The notes below the pieces were generated by a model. That model was not told where the DNA came from. It saw nothing but the letters and a program-made list of their open reading frames with translations, and searched no databases. DNA of 64,000 nucleotides, taken from the NCBI GenBank assembly GCA_913055565.1, contig CAJXKP010000004.1, positions 1 through 64,000 on the forward strand. Reading direction: 5' to 3'. Below are positions 44,264 to 53,727 of the stretch, one piece after another (position 1 is the stretch's first letter; each line of letters opens with the position of its first letter). The translations under genes were made by a program, and so were the position numbers. This stretch comes from an uncultured Ectothiorhodospiraceae bacterium (GTDB taxonomy: Bacteria; Pseudomonadota; Gammaproteobacteria; Nitrococcales; Nitrococcaceae).

Positions 44264-45715
44264 CTAGCGATCTTGCTCTAGTCGTCGCTGCCAGCGTTCG
44301 CGCAGGGCCTCTGCCCGCGATCGCTGGTAGGTGCTCACGGTTGCTGAGTCGAGTATACGGTCCAGTTGTCTAAGCGCACCGCGAAGGTTGCCCAGGGCGG
44401 CGTAATACTCCGCTGTGCTAATGGCCTGCTTAGCGCGATCGCCGCCGGCTTGCGCGACGCGCGCCCGCAGATCGAGCAGCTGGACGTCTGAGGGGAAGTC
44501 GCGTTTGGCATCGTCGGCGGCGCGCAGGGCCTGGGTGGTTTGGCCACCGGCGAGTAGCGCCTTGATACGCGTGTAGCGCAAGGCATAGTCCCCGGGGTAG
44601 AGCGAGAGCCCGTTGTCTAGGACGTCCAAGGCCTTTGTTGACCGATCCTCGGCCAGATGGGCCTCAGCCAGCGTGGTGTAGAACACGCTGTACTCGCCTT
44701 CGCTATCGATGAGCTGCTCGAGCGGCTCGATCGCCTGCTCGCCCCGACCGGCCTCAATCAGGGCGACCGCCCGCCCGTACGTTCGAGCCGGAGTGCGCCC
44801 TTGCGATTCGATCTGCTTGTCGAAGCTCGCGATCGCCTGGTCGGGGTTGTTGCTGGTGAGGGCGATTGCTCGAGCCCGCACAAAGGGATAGGCCGGCGAT
44901 TCGAAGCGGTTCCGCCGCGGCAGGGACTGAGCGCGCTCGCGGGCGCGGGTTATGCGCTCCTTGGTTAGTGGATGCGTACTCAGAAACGGTAACGGTTCGC
45001 CGCGATAGCGGTTCGCGCGTTGCAGGCGCTCGAAGAAGTCCGCCATCGCTTCGGGGCGGAAACCGGCCTCGGCCAACGCCTGCAGGCCGACCCGATCGGC
45101 CTCGCGTTCGAACTCGCGGCTGAAGTTGAGCCGGCTCTGGACGCCCGCGGCGGCACCACCCATGATGGCGGCCTGGCCGGCCTCGGGGTTCTGGGTAGCG
45201 ATTACCAAACCGGCGAGCATCATGGCCGTCGTTCGCAGGTTGACACCCTCTGCGCGCAGCCGTTGGCGGGCGATATGGCGTTGGGTCACGTGGGCGATCT
45301 CGTGGGCGATAACCGAGGCGAACTCGCTCTCGCTTTGAGTCTCAGTTAGTAACCCGGTGTACATGCCGATGTAGCCGCCTGGCATGGCGAAGGCATTAAT
45401 CTGTCCGTTGTTGATGGTGAAAAATTCGAAGGCGCGCCCGGCGCCGGCGTAACTGGCGATGCGACCGCCGATATCGCGCACGTAATGATTGATCAGCGGA
45501 TCATCCATGATGGGCAGCTTGCGGCGCACCTCGCTCATGATCTGGCGGCCCAGGCGGCGCTCCTCGGCCGGCGTCATCGCCTGATTGGCAGGCTCGCCCA
45601 TCTCGGGTAGCGCGAGATCGAGGTCTTGGTTACCGCGTGCCACCCCGCACAGGGCAGCGCCGATGAGGATCAACAACGCGGCGCGTTGCAGCAGTTGATG
45701 TAGTGATCTCGGCAT
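44264..45715 (-). CDS. bepA: BepA (YfgC) periplasmic metalloprotease/chaperone
   Basis: A 483-residue periplasmic M48 protease with TPR domain. A signal peptide ends near residue 29. The zinc motif is H-E-I-A-H (138-142) with a third ligand in E-F-E-R-E-A-D. TPR repeats fill the C-terminal half. BepA helps assemble LptD and degrades misassembled outer-membrane proteins. It is divergent from perM, as in many gammaproteobacteria. Confidence 0.93.
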   Translation of the reverse strand: MPRSLHQLLQRAALLILIGAALCGVARGNQDLDLALPEMGEPANQAMTPAEERRLGRQIMSEVRRKLPIMDDPLINHYVRDIGGRIASYAGAGRAFEFFTINNGQINAFAMPGGYIGMYTGLLTETQSESEFASVIAHEIAHVTQRHIARQRLRAEGVNLRTTAMMLAGLVIATQNPEAGQAAIMGGAAAGVQSRLNFSREFEREADRVGLQALAEAGFRPEAMADFFERLQRANRYRGEPLPFLSTHPLTKERITRARERAQSLPRRNRFESPAYPFVRARAIALTSNNPDQAIASFDKQIESQGRTPARTYGRAVALIEAGRGEQAIEPLEQLIDSEGEYSVFYTTLAEAHLAEDRSTKALDVLDNGLSLYPGDYALRYTRIKALLAGGQTTQALRAADDAKRDFPSDVQLLDLRARVAQAGGDRAKQAISTAEYYAALGNLRGALRQLDRILDSATVSTYQRSRAEALRERWQRRLEQDR

Positions 45716-45842
45716 CCTTCACCTCGTGGCCGATACGCAGCCGTCGGTCCCAGCAAGTCGACTTAAAACGATAAGATGCCACATCGAGCACTATCCCGCG
45801 CGACGGTGACGTCGGGCATCTCATTTAACGCAGAGGCTGGGC

Positions 45843-46952
45843 ATGAAAACCATACGCGACTGGTTGGAACGCCATCTAAACGATCCTCAGATCGTGGCAC
45901 TTTCCGTGCTCTTACTGATACTCGTGGGTGTCGTTGTCTTTTTTGGCAACATGTTGGCGCCGGTGTTCGCCAGTATCGTCATTGCCTATCTGCTGGAGGG
46001 TGTCGTGGCGGCGCTCGAACGCCGTGGCCTGCGGCGCACGCTTGCGGTGACGCTGGTCTTCTTGTTGTTCCTGGGTCTCGCGGTGGTCATGGCGCTGTTA
46101 CTCGTGCCCACGTTGAGCCGCCAGGTTGCCGATCTCGTCGAGAACCTGCCCAATATCGTTGACCGCGGCCAGGCAGCCCTTCTCAATCTCCCCGAGTACT
46201 ACCCGCAACTGTTCTCCCAGGATCAGGTCAAGGGCCTAATCGCCACCCTCCGCGGTGAGCTAGGTGATTACGGCAAGGCGGTGCTGGCCTCGCTGTCGTT
46301 ACAGTCGGTGGTGCGGCTGTTCACGCTGCTGCTGTACGCCATCCTTGTACCGTTATTGATCTTCTTTTTCCTCAAGGACAAGCGCCAACTGTTGAACTGG
46401 CTTGCTCAGTTCCTGCCGCGCCACCGCCACCTCGCGGATACGGTGTGGCGTGACGTCGATGCCCAGATCGGCAACTACGTCCGTGGCAAGTTCATCGAGG
46501 TCTTTATCGTTGCGAGCGTTTCCTACCTGACGTTCGTGGTCTTTGGGCTGAACTTCGCGATGCTGCTCAGCGTCCTCGTCGGTCTGTCGGTGATCATCCC
46601 CTACGTCGGTGCGACCGCCGTTACCTTCCCGATTGCCGCGGTCGCTTATACCCAGTTCGGCGCCTCGGCGGAATTCGGCTGGATCGTCGTGGCCTATCTC
46701 ATCATCCAGACCCTGGACGGCAACGTGCTGGTGCCGTTGCTGTTCTCGGAAGTGGTCAACCTCCACCCCGTCGCGATCATCGTCGCCATCCTGATCTTCG
46801 GTGGCATCTGGGGCTTCTGGGGCGTTTTCTTCGCTATCCCGCTGGCCACGGTCATTAAGGCCATCATCAATGCTTGGCCCCGCGCGGCGGATGAGGCGGA
46901 GGCCGTAGCGGCTGACCCGGACTCGGGCGAGGCCGGCGCCGATGAGCTGTAA
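45843..46952 (+). CDS. perM: PerM/AI-2E-family membrane transporter
   Basis: A 369-residue polytopic protein with about seven to eight membrane segments. It carries family motifs such as L-L-I-F-F-F-L-K-D-K-R, P-Y-V-G-A-T-A-V-T-F-P and I-I-Q-T-L-D-G-N-V-L-V-P-L-L-F-S. The family (PF01594) exports diverse small molecules or acts in sodium/proton exchange; the substrate is not known here. PerM in E. coli is linked functionally to BepA, its divergent neighbour here. The C-terminal tail is acidic. Confidence 0.9.
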   Translation: MKTIRDWLERHLNDPQIVALSVLLLILVGVVVFFGNMLAPVFASIVIAYLLEGVVAALERRGLRRTLAVTLVFLLFLGLAVVMALLLVPTLSRQVADLVENLPNIVDRGQAALLNLPEYYPQLFSQDQVKGLIATLRGELGDYGKAVLASLSLQSVVRLFTLLLYAILVPLLIFFFLKDKRQLLNWLAQFLPRHRHLADTVWRDVDAQIGNYVRGKFIEVFIVASVSYLTFVVFGLNFAMLLSVLVGLSVIIPYVGATAVTFPIAAVAYTQFGASAEFGWIVVAYLIIQTLDGNVLVPLLFSEVVNLHPVAIIVAILIFGGIWGFWGVFFAIPLATVIKAIINAWPRAADEAEAVAADPDSGEAGADEL

Positions 46953-47026
46953 GTCGGCGCCGAGCTCGCCTCAGCCGGTCCAGGACTGGCACTGTGGCTG
47001 ACGGCTTGGCCCGCTAATAAGGCTGA

Positions 47027-50000
47027 TCAGGTCGGGTCAGCCTGACCCTGCGGGTCATCCGCCTCGCGATCAGCAGACTCGTCGTCCGGCCGGTGCTGGC
47101 GGGCGATGAGCATGTAGAACGCGGGCAACACGAACAGCGTGAATAGTGTGCCGATGCCCAGTCCGGCGGCGATCGTTAGGCCGATATGGGCACGGCTTAC
47201 TGAACCGGGCCCGCTGGCCAATAGCAGCGGCACCATGGCGACGATCAGGGCCACGGAGGTCATGATGATGGGGCGTAGCCGGATGGCACTCGCCTCCAAG
47301 ACCGCCTCTAGCTTGGATAGGCCGCGCTGGTGTTGCTGCTCATTGGCGAATTCCACGATCAAGATGCCGTTCTTGGCGATCACACCGATGAGCGTAATCA
47401 GCCCAACCTGGGTGTAGATGTTGAGTGTCGCGCCCATGATGCCGAGCGTAATGAAGACCATGGCACCCGCGATGGCCATGGGCACTGACACCAGGATGAT
47501 CAACGGATCACGCCAGCTCTCGAATTGCGCGGCGAGCATCAGATAGATCACCAGGACCGACATCAGGATGGTGACCAGGAAGGTGTTGCCCTGCTCGACG
47601 AACTGCCGCGATTGGCCGGTGTAGTCGACGCCGTAACCTCGGGGGAAGACGGCTTCGGCATGCTCGCGCAGCGATGCCAGCGCCGCCCCTTGCGATACCC
47701 CGGGGGCGGCCTTGCCCTCCAGTGTCAACGAATTGAGCTGCTGGAACTCGGTGCGCTTGGACGGCTCGACCGAGCGCTCGAACGTCACAAGGGATTTCAA
47801 CGGTACCTGCTCGCCCGAGTCCGTTTTAATGCGGTAGTCGCCGATCATGGCTTCATCCAATCGGAAGGGGCGCTGGACTTGGGGGATGACCTCGTAGCTG
47901 CGGCCCTGCAGATTGAAGCGATTGACGAAGCCTTCACCGAGTAGGCTGCTTAGGTTCTGCCCGATCTGCTGCATGCTGATGCCTAGGTCAGCGGCGCGCT
48001 CGCGATCGATACGGATGTCGGTAACGGGTCGGTCAACCTCGATGGACTTTTTCAGGAATAGGAATTCGCCGCTGCCCATGGCGCGCTTCTGGATGTCGCT
48101 GGCGATGGCGTCCAGATTCTCGTAGCTGTCGCTGGTCGTAATAACGAACTGCACCGGCAGACCGCCGCCGGAGCCCGGCAACGTGGGGCGCGGAAAGGCA
48201 GCGATCTGGAACCCGGCCACCTCGGACAGCGCGCTATCGAGCTTGGGTTGTACCTCGAACTGGGTGAGCTCTCGGTTCTTGAAGTTCGGCATCTTGTAGC
48301 CACCGAAGACCGTATTGCCACCCTGGCCAAGGATCATGAACGACTCCTTGTAGCCCGGGACGTCCTCGATCTCGTCCTGGATGTCGGCGGCATAGCTCTG
48401 GAGATAATCCAGCGTGGCTGTCTGGGGCGCGGTAGCCTGGAAGAAGATGATGCCCTGGTCCTCGGTGGGGGCCAGCTCGCTCTGGCTGAACATCATCATG
48501 GCGGGGATGGAGGCGAGGATGGCCAGGCCAAAGATGATGGTGGGGGACAGCGTCTTGAGGCTATGGCCCAACAGGGCCTTGTAGCCATTGCCGAGGCCAG
48601 TAAAGAAGCGCTGCACCTGTGTCTCGAACCGGCCCTCTTGGCCCCGTGGCTTTAGCACGGCCGCCGACAGCACGGGCGACAGTGTCAGGGCCACGATGCC
48701 TGAGACCAGTACGGCCCCGGCCAGAGTAAACGCGAACTCGGTGAACAACGCCCCGGTGAGGCCACCCTGGAAGCCGATGGGCGCGTAGACCGCGAGCAGT
48801 GTCGTGGTCATGGCGATGATCGGAACGGCCAGCTCACGCGCCGCCACGAGGGCGGCGCGCCGCTTGGGCATGCCGTCTTCGATGTGTCGATGGACGTTCT
48901 CGACGACGATGATGGCGTCATCCACCACCAACCCGATGGCGAGCACCAGGGACAGCAGGGTCAGCAGGTTCAGCGAGTAGCCCAGTGTCAGCATGAGGAA
49001 GCCGCCGCCGATCAGCGATAGGGGCACCGCCACGGCGGGCACGATAGCGGCGCGCAGGGAACCGAGGCACAGGAAGATCACGACCAGGACGATGAGCCCC
49101 GCCTCGGCGATGGTCTTGTAGACTTCCTCGATGGAGCTCTCGATGAACTCGCTGGAGTCGTAGGGCAGGGTTACGTTGAGGGCTTCGGGTAGCGAGCCAC
49201 GGATCTCGGGCATGGTCTCGCGAACCCGCTTGGCCACGGTTAGCGGGTTGGAACCGGGGGTCTTCTCGACGCCGATAAAGACACCCGGCTTGCCGCTGTA
49301 CCAGGCAGCGGTGTTGTACTCCTCGGCGCCCAGTTCGGTGCGGGCGACGTCGCCCAGCCGCACCAGCGTGTCGCCGTCGCTCTTAATGACGAGATCGCGA
49401 AAGCCCTGCTCGCTGGTGATGTTGGTCGTCGAGGTAAGGTTAACGGCGACGTACTTGTCCTTGGTGCGGCCGACGCTGGCCAGGAAGTTGTTGGCGCGCA
49501 GCACCTCGGTGACGTCCTGCGCCGTAACGCTGAGGGCGTTCATGCGCTCCGGCTGTAGCCAGATGCGCATGGCGAAGGGCTTGCCGATGAGGCGCGCCTT
49601 GGCCACGCCCTTGAGCGCCTGAAGCTTGGGCTGGACCACGCGCGTGACGTAGTCGCTGATCTGGGGCGTGGAGCTGTTCTCGCCGTAGAAGGCGAGATAC
49701 ATTAGGGCTGTATCATCGCCGGTGGTGGACTCGATGATGGGATTCTCCGCTGCGGCGGGCAGGACATTGCGCTGGCTCGCGACCTTGGCCTGGATCTCCG
49801 CGACGGCGTCGTTGGCGTCGTAGTTGAGTTCCATATGAGCCTCGATGGTCGAGACCCCTTGCTGGCTGGTAGCCGCCAGGTAGTCGATACCCTCGGCCTC
49901 AGCGATGGCCTGCTGCAGGGGTGTGGTGACGAAGCCCTTGATGACCTCGCTGCTGGCGCCGGGATAGGGCGTGGTCACCGTTACGACGGTGTTCTCGGTT

Positions 50001-50116
50001 TCCGGATACTCCCGGACCTCGAGCAGCGTCAGCGCTCGCGCGCCGAGCAGGAGGATCAAGAGGCTAATGACCGTCGCCAGGACCGGCCGCTTGATGAAGA
50101 TATCGGTGAATCTCAT
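47027..50116 (-). CDS. RND multidrug efflux pump, HAE1 family
   Basis: A 1029-residue RND pump. It starts M-R-F-T-D-I-F-I-K-R-P-V-L-A and has two large periplasmic loops and twelve membrane segments. The proton-relay aspartates are in V-V-D-D-A-I-I-V-V-E-N-V near residue 400. It is closest in pattern to MexF/MdtB-type drug pumps. The partner adaptor is directly upstream with an ATGA overlap. No outer-membrane TolC-type gene is in the set, so it must borrow one. A divergent MarR gene is the likely regulator. Confidence 0.93.
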   Translation of the reverse strand: MRFTDIFIKRPVLATVISLLILLLGARALTLLEVREYPETENTVVTVTTPYPGASSEVIKGFVTTPLQQAIAEAEGIDYLAATSQQGVSTIEAHMELNYDANDAVAEIQAKVASQRNVLPAAAENPIIESTTGDDTALMYLAFYGENSSTPQISDYVTRVVQPKLQALKGVAKARLIGKPFAMRIWLQPERMNALSVTAQDVTEVLRANNFLASVGRTKDKYVAVNLTSTTNITSEQGFRDLVIKSDGDTLVRLGDVARTELGAEEYNTAAWYSGKPGVFIGVEKTPGSNPLTVAKRVRETMPEIRGSLPEALNVTLPYDSSEFIESSIEEVYKTIAEAGLIVLVVIFLCLGSLRAAIVPAVAVPLSLIGGGFLMLTLGYSLNLLTLLSLVLAIGLVVDDAIIVVENVHRHIEDGMPKRRAALVAARELAVPIIAMTTTLLAVYAPIGFQGGLTGALFTEFAFTLAGAVLVSGIVALTLSPVLSAAVLKPRGQEGRFETQVQRFFTGLGNGYKALLGHSLKTLSPTIIFGLAILASIPAMMMFSQSELAPTEDQGIIFFQATAPQTATLDYLQSYAADIQDEIEDVPGYKESFMILGQGGNTVFGGYKMPNFKNRELTQFEVQPKLDSALSEVAGFQIAAFPRPTLPGSGGGLPVQFVITTSDSYENLDAIASDIQKRAMGSGEFLFLKKSIEVDRPVTDIRIDRERAADLGISMQQIGQNLSSLLGEGFVNRFNLQGRSYEVIPQVQRPFRLDEAMIGDYRIKTDSGEQVPLKSLVTFERSVEPSKRTEFQQLNSLTLEGKAAPGVSQGAALASLREHAEAVFPRGYGVDYTGQSRQFVEQGNTFLVTILMSVLVIYLMLAAQFESWRDPLIILVSVPMAIAGAMVFITLGIMGATLNIYTQVGLITLIGVIAKNGILIVEFANEQQHQRGLSKLEAVLEASAIRLRPIIMTSVALIVAMVPLLLASGPGSVSRAHIGLTIAAGLGIGTLFTLFVLPAFYMLIARQHRPDDESADREADDPQGQADPT

Positions 50117-51225
50117 GGGTTACCGGCCTCGACGGTGTCGTCCAGCTCGACGCTGTCATCGATGGTCACGGACTGACCCTGGCGAAGCTTGACCAGCCCG
50201 GTTCGAACCACGCGGTCACCCGGCTCCAACCCCTCCGTGATGGCGATCCGGCCCTCGCGTGTACGACCCGTTGTGACCTGTTTCCGCGATACCGTGAGTG
50301 TCCCGTCATCCGCCTCTTTAATGCGGAAGACGAAGTCGCCGTAGGTGTTGAACGACACGGCGGTGCGCGGGATGGTGACCAGCTCACGGGCGCGGCGTTC
50401 GACGGTCTCAACCCGGGCAAACATGCCGGGGCGCAGTGCCTGATCGGGATTGGGTACGGTGGCTCGGATGTCCACGGTGCGCGTGCTTTCGGTGACATCG
50501 GCGTCGACCGCGCTAACCCGGCCCTCGAAGACGCGATCGGGGTAGGCGTCGACGCGGACCTCGACCTTTTGATCCGTGCTAATGGCCTTAAAGTCCTTCT
50601 CGGGGACGGTGTAGTCCACGTGGATCGGATCCAGGGACTGTAACGCCACGATGGGATTGCCCGGGTTGATGTATTGGCCCGGATCCACGCGGCGCAGGCC
50701 CAGTACCCCGTCGAATGGGGCGCGGATGGTCTTCTTGGCGATGCGAGCGCGCTGCTCGGCTACCGCGGCCTCGGCGGCGTCGTAGCGGGCCTTGGTCTCA
50801 TCGTATTCGGACTGCGATATGGCGTTCTGCGGCAACAGGTTCTCGTTGCGCTTGAACTGCACCTCGGCGAGCTCACGGTCAGCGATCAAGCCTTCCAGGG
50901 CAGCGCGATCGACGCTACTAACCAGCTGCACCAGTACATCGCCCTGCTCGACCTGTTGACTGGATTCGAAGGCGATGCGCTCGACCACGCCAGGCACCTC
51001 ACTGGTGACCCGGACGCCGTTAACGGCTTCCACGCTGCCCGTCGAGCCTAGGCTAATCTGCCAGCTCTCCGCTCGGGCCTCGGTGGCGCTAACCGTTGCC
51101 GGCGGCTGTGGTTGCTCCAGTTTGGCTTGTATCTGTTGGAGGCCACGATACTTCCAGTAGGCAACACCGCCACCGATAGCGCCGAGGATGAGGAGCACGA
51201 TGACGAGACGAACGAACAGGCGCAT
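50113..51225 (-). CDS. RND efflux periplasmic adaptor (membrane-fusion) protein
   Basis: A 370-residue adaptor with an N-terminal membrane anchor. A lipoyl/barrel-sandwich region flanks a coiled-coil hairpin (A-L-E-G-L-I-A-D-R-E-L-A-E-V-Q-F-K-R-N). The beta-barrel contains I-R-A-P-F-D-G-V-L-G-L-R and P-G-Q-Y-I-N-P-G. It bridges the RND pump and an outer-membrane channel. First gene of the pump operon. Confidence 0.92.
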   Translation of the reverse strand: MRLFVRLVIVLLILGAIGGGVAYWKYRGLQQIQAKLEQPQPPATVSATEARAESWQISLGSTGSVEAVNGVRVTSEVPGVVERIAFESSQQVEQGDVLVQLVSSVDRAALEGLIADRELAEVQFKRNENLLPQNAISQSEYDETKARYDAAEAAVAEQRARIAKKTIRAPFDGVLGLRRVDPGQYINPGNPIVALQSLDPIHVDYTVPEKDFKAISTDQKVEVRVDAYPDRVFEGRVSAVDADVTESTRTVDIRATVPNPDQALRPGMFARVETVERRARELVTIPRTAVSFNTYGDFVFRIKEADDGTLTVSRKQVTTGRTREGRIAITEGLEPGDRVVRTGLVKLRQGQSVTIDDSVELDDTVEAGNP

Positions 51226-51303
51226 GGGGATTTACCTCGCTGTGGGCCGCGGCAGGGGGCGATGGTTGATTCGGGCGCAACGGTGACCCCGACCCGATAA
51301 TGG

Positions 51304-51322
51304 GTTACGGTCCCACAGTAAC
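51304..51322. promoter_or_regulatory. Inverted repeat in the MarR/RND divergent gap
   Basis: GTTAC and GTAAC are separated by 9 nt within the 144-bp gap between the adaptor gene and the MarR gene. Such spaced repeats are typical of MarR operators, but the arms are short and chance is possible. Confidence 0.25.
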
Positions 51323-51369
51323 TTTTGGATGTCGAATATTTTAGTGTTGAAAGACCTCTCGGGGATCGC

Positions 51370-51864
51370 ATGACGCGTGATCGCGTAGACCAAACGATAG
51401 ACGAGCTCCGCGCGACGCGCACCGATCTGGACGCGGGCGCCTCCGAGATCGTCTTACGGCTGCTCCTACTGGGACGCGGTCTGGAGCAGCGTATCAGCGA
51501 TTCGCTCGCACCATTCGGTCTGCAGGTCTGGGAGTTCGACGTCCTGGCCGCGCTGCGCCGCCAAGGCCATCCCCATCGCCTGAGCTGCAGTGATCTCGCC
51601 CGCCAGGTGCTCATCACCTGTAGCGGCATGACGCACCGCGTCTCCCGGCTCGACGAGCGAGGGCTGGTGGCGCGGCGCCGCGATGCCGGCGACCGTCGAA
51701 CCGTCTTCGTGGAGCTGACGGCGGCTGGGCTGTCGCTGGTGGATGAGGCGATGACGCACCGGGTGGCTGATAGCCAGGCCCTGCTGGCCGATCTGGGTGG
51801 GGTGGACATGGATCAGCTGCTGGCTTTGCTGCGGCGCGTCAACGACGCCGTCGGTGATGGTTGA
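51370..51864 (+). CDS. MarR-family transcription regulator
   Basis: About 164 residues from the ATG at 51370. The winged helix is clear: F-G-L-Q-V-W-E-F-D-V-L-A-A-L-R-R-Q-G, L-S-C-S-D-L-A-R-Q-V-L-I-T-C-S-G-M-T-H-R and the wing D-R-R-T-V-F-V-E-L-T. It is divergent from the RND pump operon, which it probably represses. Its end overlaps the gluconokinase start by 8 bases. Confidence 0.9.
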   Translation: MTRDRVDQTIDELRATRTDLDAGASEIVLRLLLLGRGLEQRISDSLAPFGLQVWEFDVLAALRRQGHPHRLSCSDLARQVLITCSGMTHRVSRLDERGLVARRRDAGDRRTVFVELTAAGLSLVDEAMTHRVADSQALLADLGGVDMDQLLALLRRVNDAVGDG

Positions 51865-52372
51865 GGCCACTAGCATCCTTGTCATGGGCCCCGCTGGTTG
51901 CGGTAAGACGACCGTTGGCCAGGCCGTGGCACAGCGTCTGGGGTGGACCTTTGTCGATGCCGACGCCTACCACCCGGCAGCGAATCGCGCCAAGATGGCC
52001 CGTGGGCAGGCATTGACGGACGCTGACCGCTGGCCCTGGCTGGAACGGCTCGCGGCCGTTGTCGTGGAACACGAGGGCGCGGGTGACGGCGTTGTCATGG
52101 CCTGCTCAGCGCTCAAGCGGGCCTATAGGGAGGCACTTGGATTTCGAGGGTTGTATCGGCAGGTGGTCGAGCTCCGCGCCGCGTCCGATGTCCTCAGGGA
52201 GCGCCTGAGCCAGCGCCCCGGCCACTTCGTCGGCCCGGAATTGTGCGACAGTCAACTGGCGATACTGGAGCCGGCCGACGAGGGGGTGGTGGTCGACGCC
52301 GATGCCTCGGTCGAGACGGTCACGGACCGGGTGCTGATCCGCGTTGGCGCCGCGCGTCCGTCGCGTCACTAG
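51857..52372 (+). CDS. gntK: Gluconokinase (GntK-type)
   Basis: About 171 residues from the ATG at 51857. It is a P-loop kinase with V-M-G-P-A-G-C-G-K-T-T and the gluconokinase motif F-V-D-A-D-A-Y-H-P-A-A-N-R-A-K-M. It phosphorylates gluconate to 6-phosphogluconate. It overlaps the MarR gene. Its stop codon interlocks with the stop of the convergent MFS gene in a shared CTAG. Confidence 0.92.
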   Translation: MVEATSILVMGPAGCGKTTVGQAVAQRLGWTFVDADAYHPAANRAKMARGQALTDADRWPWLERLAAVVVEHEGAGDGVVMACSALKRAYREALGFRGLYRQVVELRAASDVLRERLSQRPGHFVGPELCDSQLAILEPADEGVVVDADASVETVTDRVLIRVGAARPSRH

Positions 52373-53727
52373 CCGGAGTTGGAATGGCCCGACGTTGCCG
52401 CGAGCCGTTCACGGATGTGGCTGTAGGCGTCGCGGTCGACTGGGAAGTTCCAGACCATGGCCGTCGCAGCCAGCTTGAAGACGATGGGAAAGGCGCCGTA
52501 GAAGAGCGCCAGCGCCATGGTGTTACCGGCATCCGCCTGATCCGGGTGGAAGCCGCTCAATTCGAGCGCCGGGAAGCCGATGCCTACCGCGAGTGCCAGG
52601 GCGAGCTTGGTGGCCATGTTCCAGAGGCCGAAGAACAGGCCCGTGCGGCCGCCGCCGCCCTCGCTGGTATCCAGATCGACCAGGTCCGCCTGAATGGCGG
52701 CGGGCAGGGCCATATCGGCGGCCACGCTGGCCCCAGAGAGGATACAGATCGCCAGGTAGGGGTAGACATCGCCCGCCCCCAGGAAAGGGACCCAGAGGAA
52801 GATCAGTGAGGCCCAGAGCATGGAAAGCGACCAACTGCGGTGCTTGCCGAGATGTCGCGATAGCACCAACCAGCCGGGCAGGGCCACGACGCCGCTGACG
52901 AAGTAGGCCATCAGCAGGGCGGCGGTCCACTCGGGGGCCTTGATGACGTGCTCGACGAACATCACGAAAACGGCCGCCGGCAGGCCATTGGCCATGCCAT
53001 TAAGGACATACGCGCCCAGCAGCCGCATGAACGGCCGATTGCGCCGCAGCAGCTGCCAGCCCCTGAGCCAGCCAGTGGGGGCTGTCTGTCGCCGCTCCTC
53101 GGGGACGCGCCAGAAGGTGAGCGCCAGGCAGACCGGCATCATGATCACCATGATCCAGGCGAGGCCGGCCAGGGCGGCGGCGGTGGGCTCATCCAGCGGA
53201 TCGACGCCCGACGAACCGCCGAGCCAGGCCTGGATGTAGGGCCAGGCAATGGCCAGCAGCGTGCCGACCAGCATGAAGCCCTCGCGGGAGGCGGTGATGC
53301 CGGCACGTTGATCGTAATCCGTGGACAGTTCCGCGCCCCAGGCGGTGTAGGGCAACTGGATCAGGGTCCAGCCCAGGTAGGCCACTAACCCCCAGATCAG
53401 CAGATAGATAAGATCGACGTCGGCGGGGGGCCGGAACAGCTGCCAGGCGCTGAGCAGCAGTAGCGGGGTGCCGATGAGCATGAGCAGCCGTCGCCGCCCC
53501 AGGGGGGTGTCCAGCCGGTCGCCCAGGGTGCCGATGACCGGATCCGTGACGACGTCCCAAAGCCGCGTTGCAAGCAATACGACGCCGACACCCGAGAGCC
53601 CGAGCTGGGCGCTGTAGAAGGCCGGCAGGAACAGATACATCGGGATCCCCATCACGGCCAGCGGCAGGGCGGGGAGCCCGTAGGCGAGACGCGTCAGCCG
53701 GCGCGAGGCATCCGCAGGCTCAGTCAC
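52369..53727 (-). CDS. MFS transporter, GPH/MelB-like, of the CFA operon
   Basis: A 452-residue twelve-helix transporter of the glycoside-pentoside-hexuronide:cation type. It has R-L-W-D-V-V-T-D-P-V-I-G, Q-L-P-Y-T-A-W-G-A-E-L-S-T-D-Y and a central loop. Members beside CFA synthase are widespread in proteobacteria. Their substrate is not established; lipid-related transport is inference. It overlaps the CFA gene by 8 bases. Confidence 0.87.
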   Translation of the reverse strand: MTEPADASRRLTRLAYGLPALPLAVMGIPMYLFLPAFYSAQLGLSGVGVVLLATRLWDVVTDPVIGTLGDRLDTPLGRRRLLMLIGTPLLLLSAWQLFRPPADVDLIYLLIWGLVAYLGWTLIQLPYTAWGAELSTDYDQRAGITASREGFMLVGTLLAIAWPYIQAWLGGSSGVDPLDEPTAAALAGLAWIMVIMMPVCLALTFWRVPEERRQTAPTGWLRGWQLLRRNRPFMRLLGAYVLNGMANGLPAAVFVMFVEHVIKAPEWTAALLMAYFVSGVVALPGWLVLSRHLGKHRSWSLSMLWASLIFLWVPFLGAGDVYPYLAICILSGASVAADMALPAAIQADLVDLDTSEGGGGRTGLFFGLWNMATKLALALAVGIGFPALELSGFHPDQADAGNTMALALFYGAFPIVFKLAATAMVWNFPVDRDAYSHIRERLAATSGHSNSG

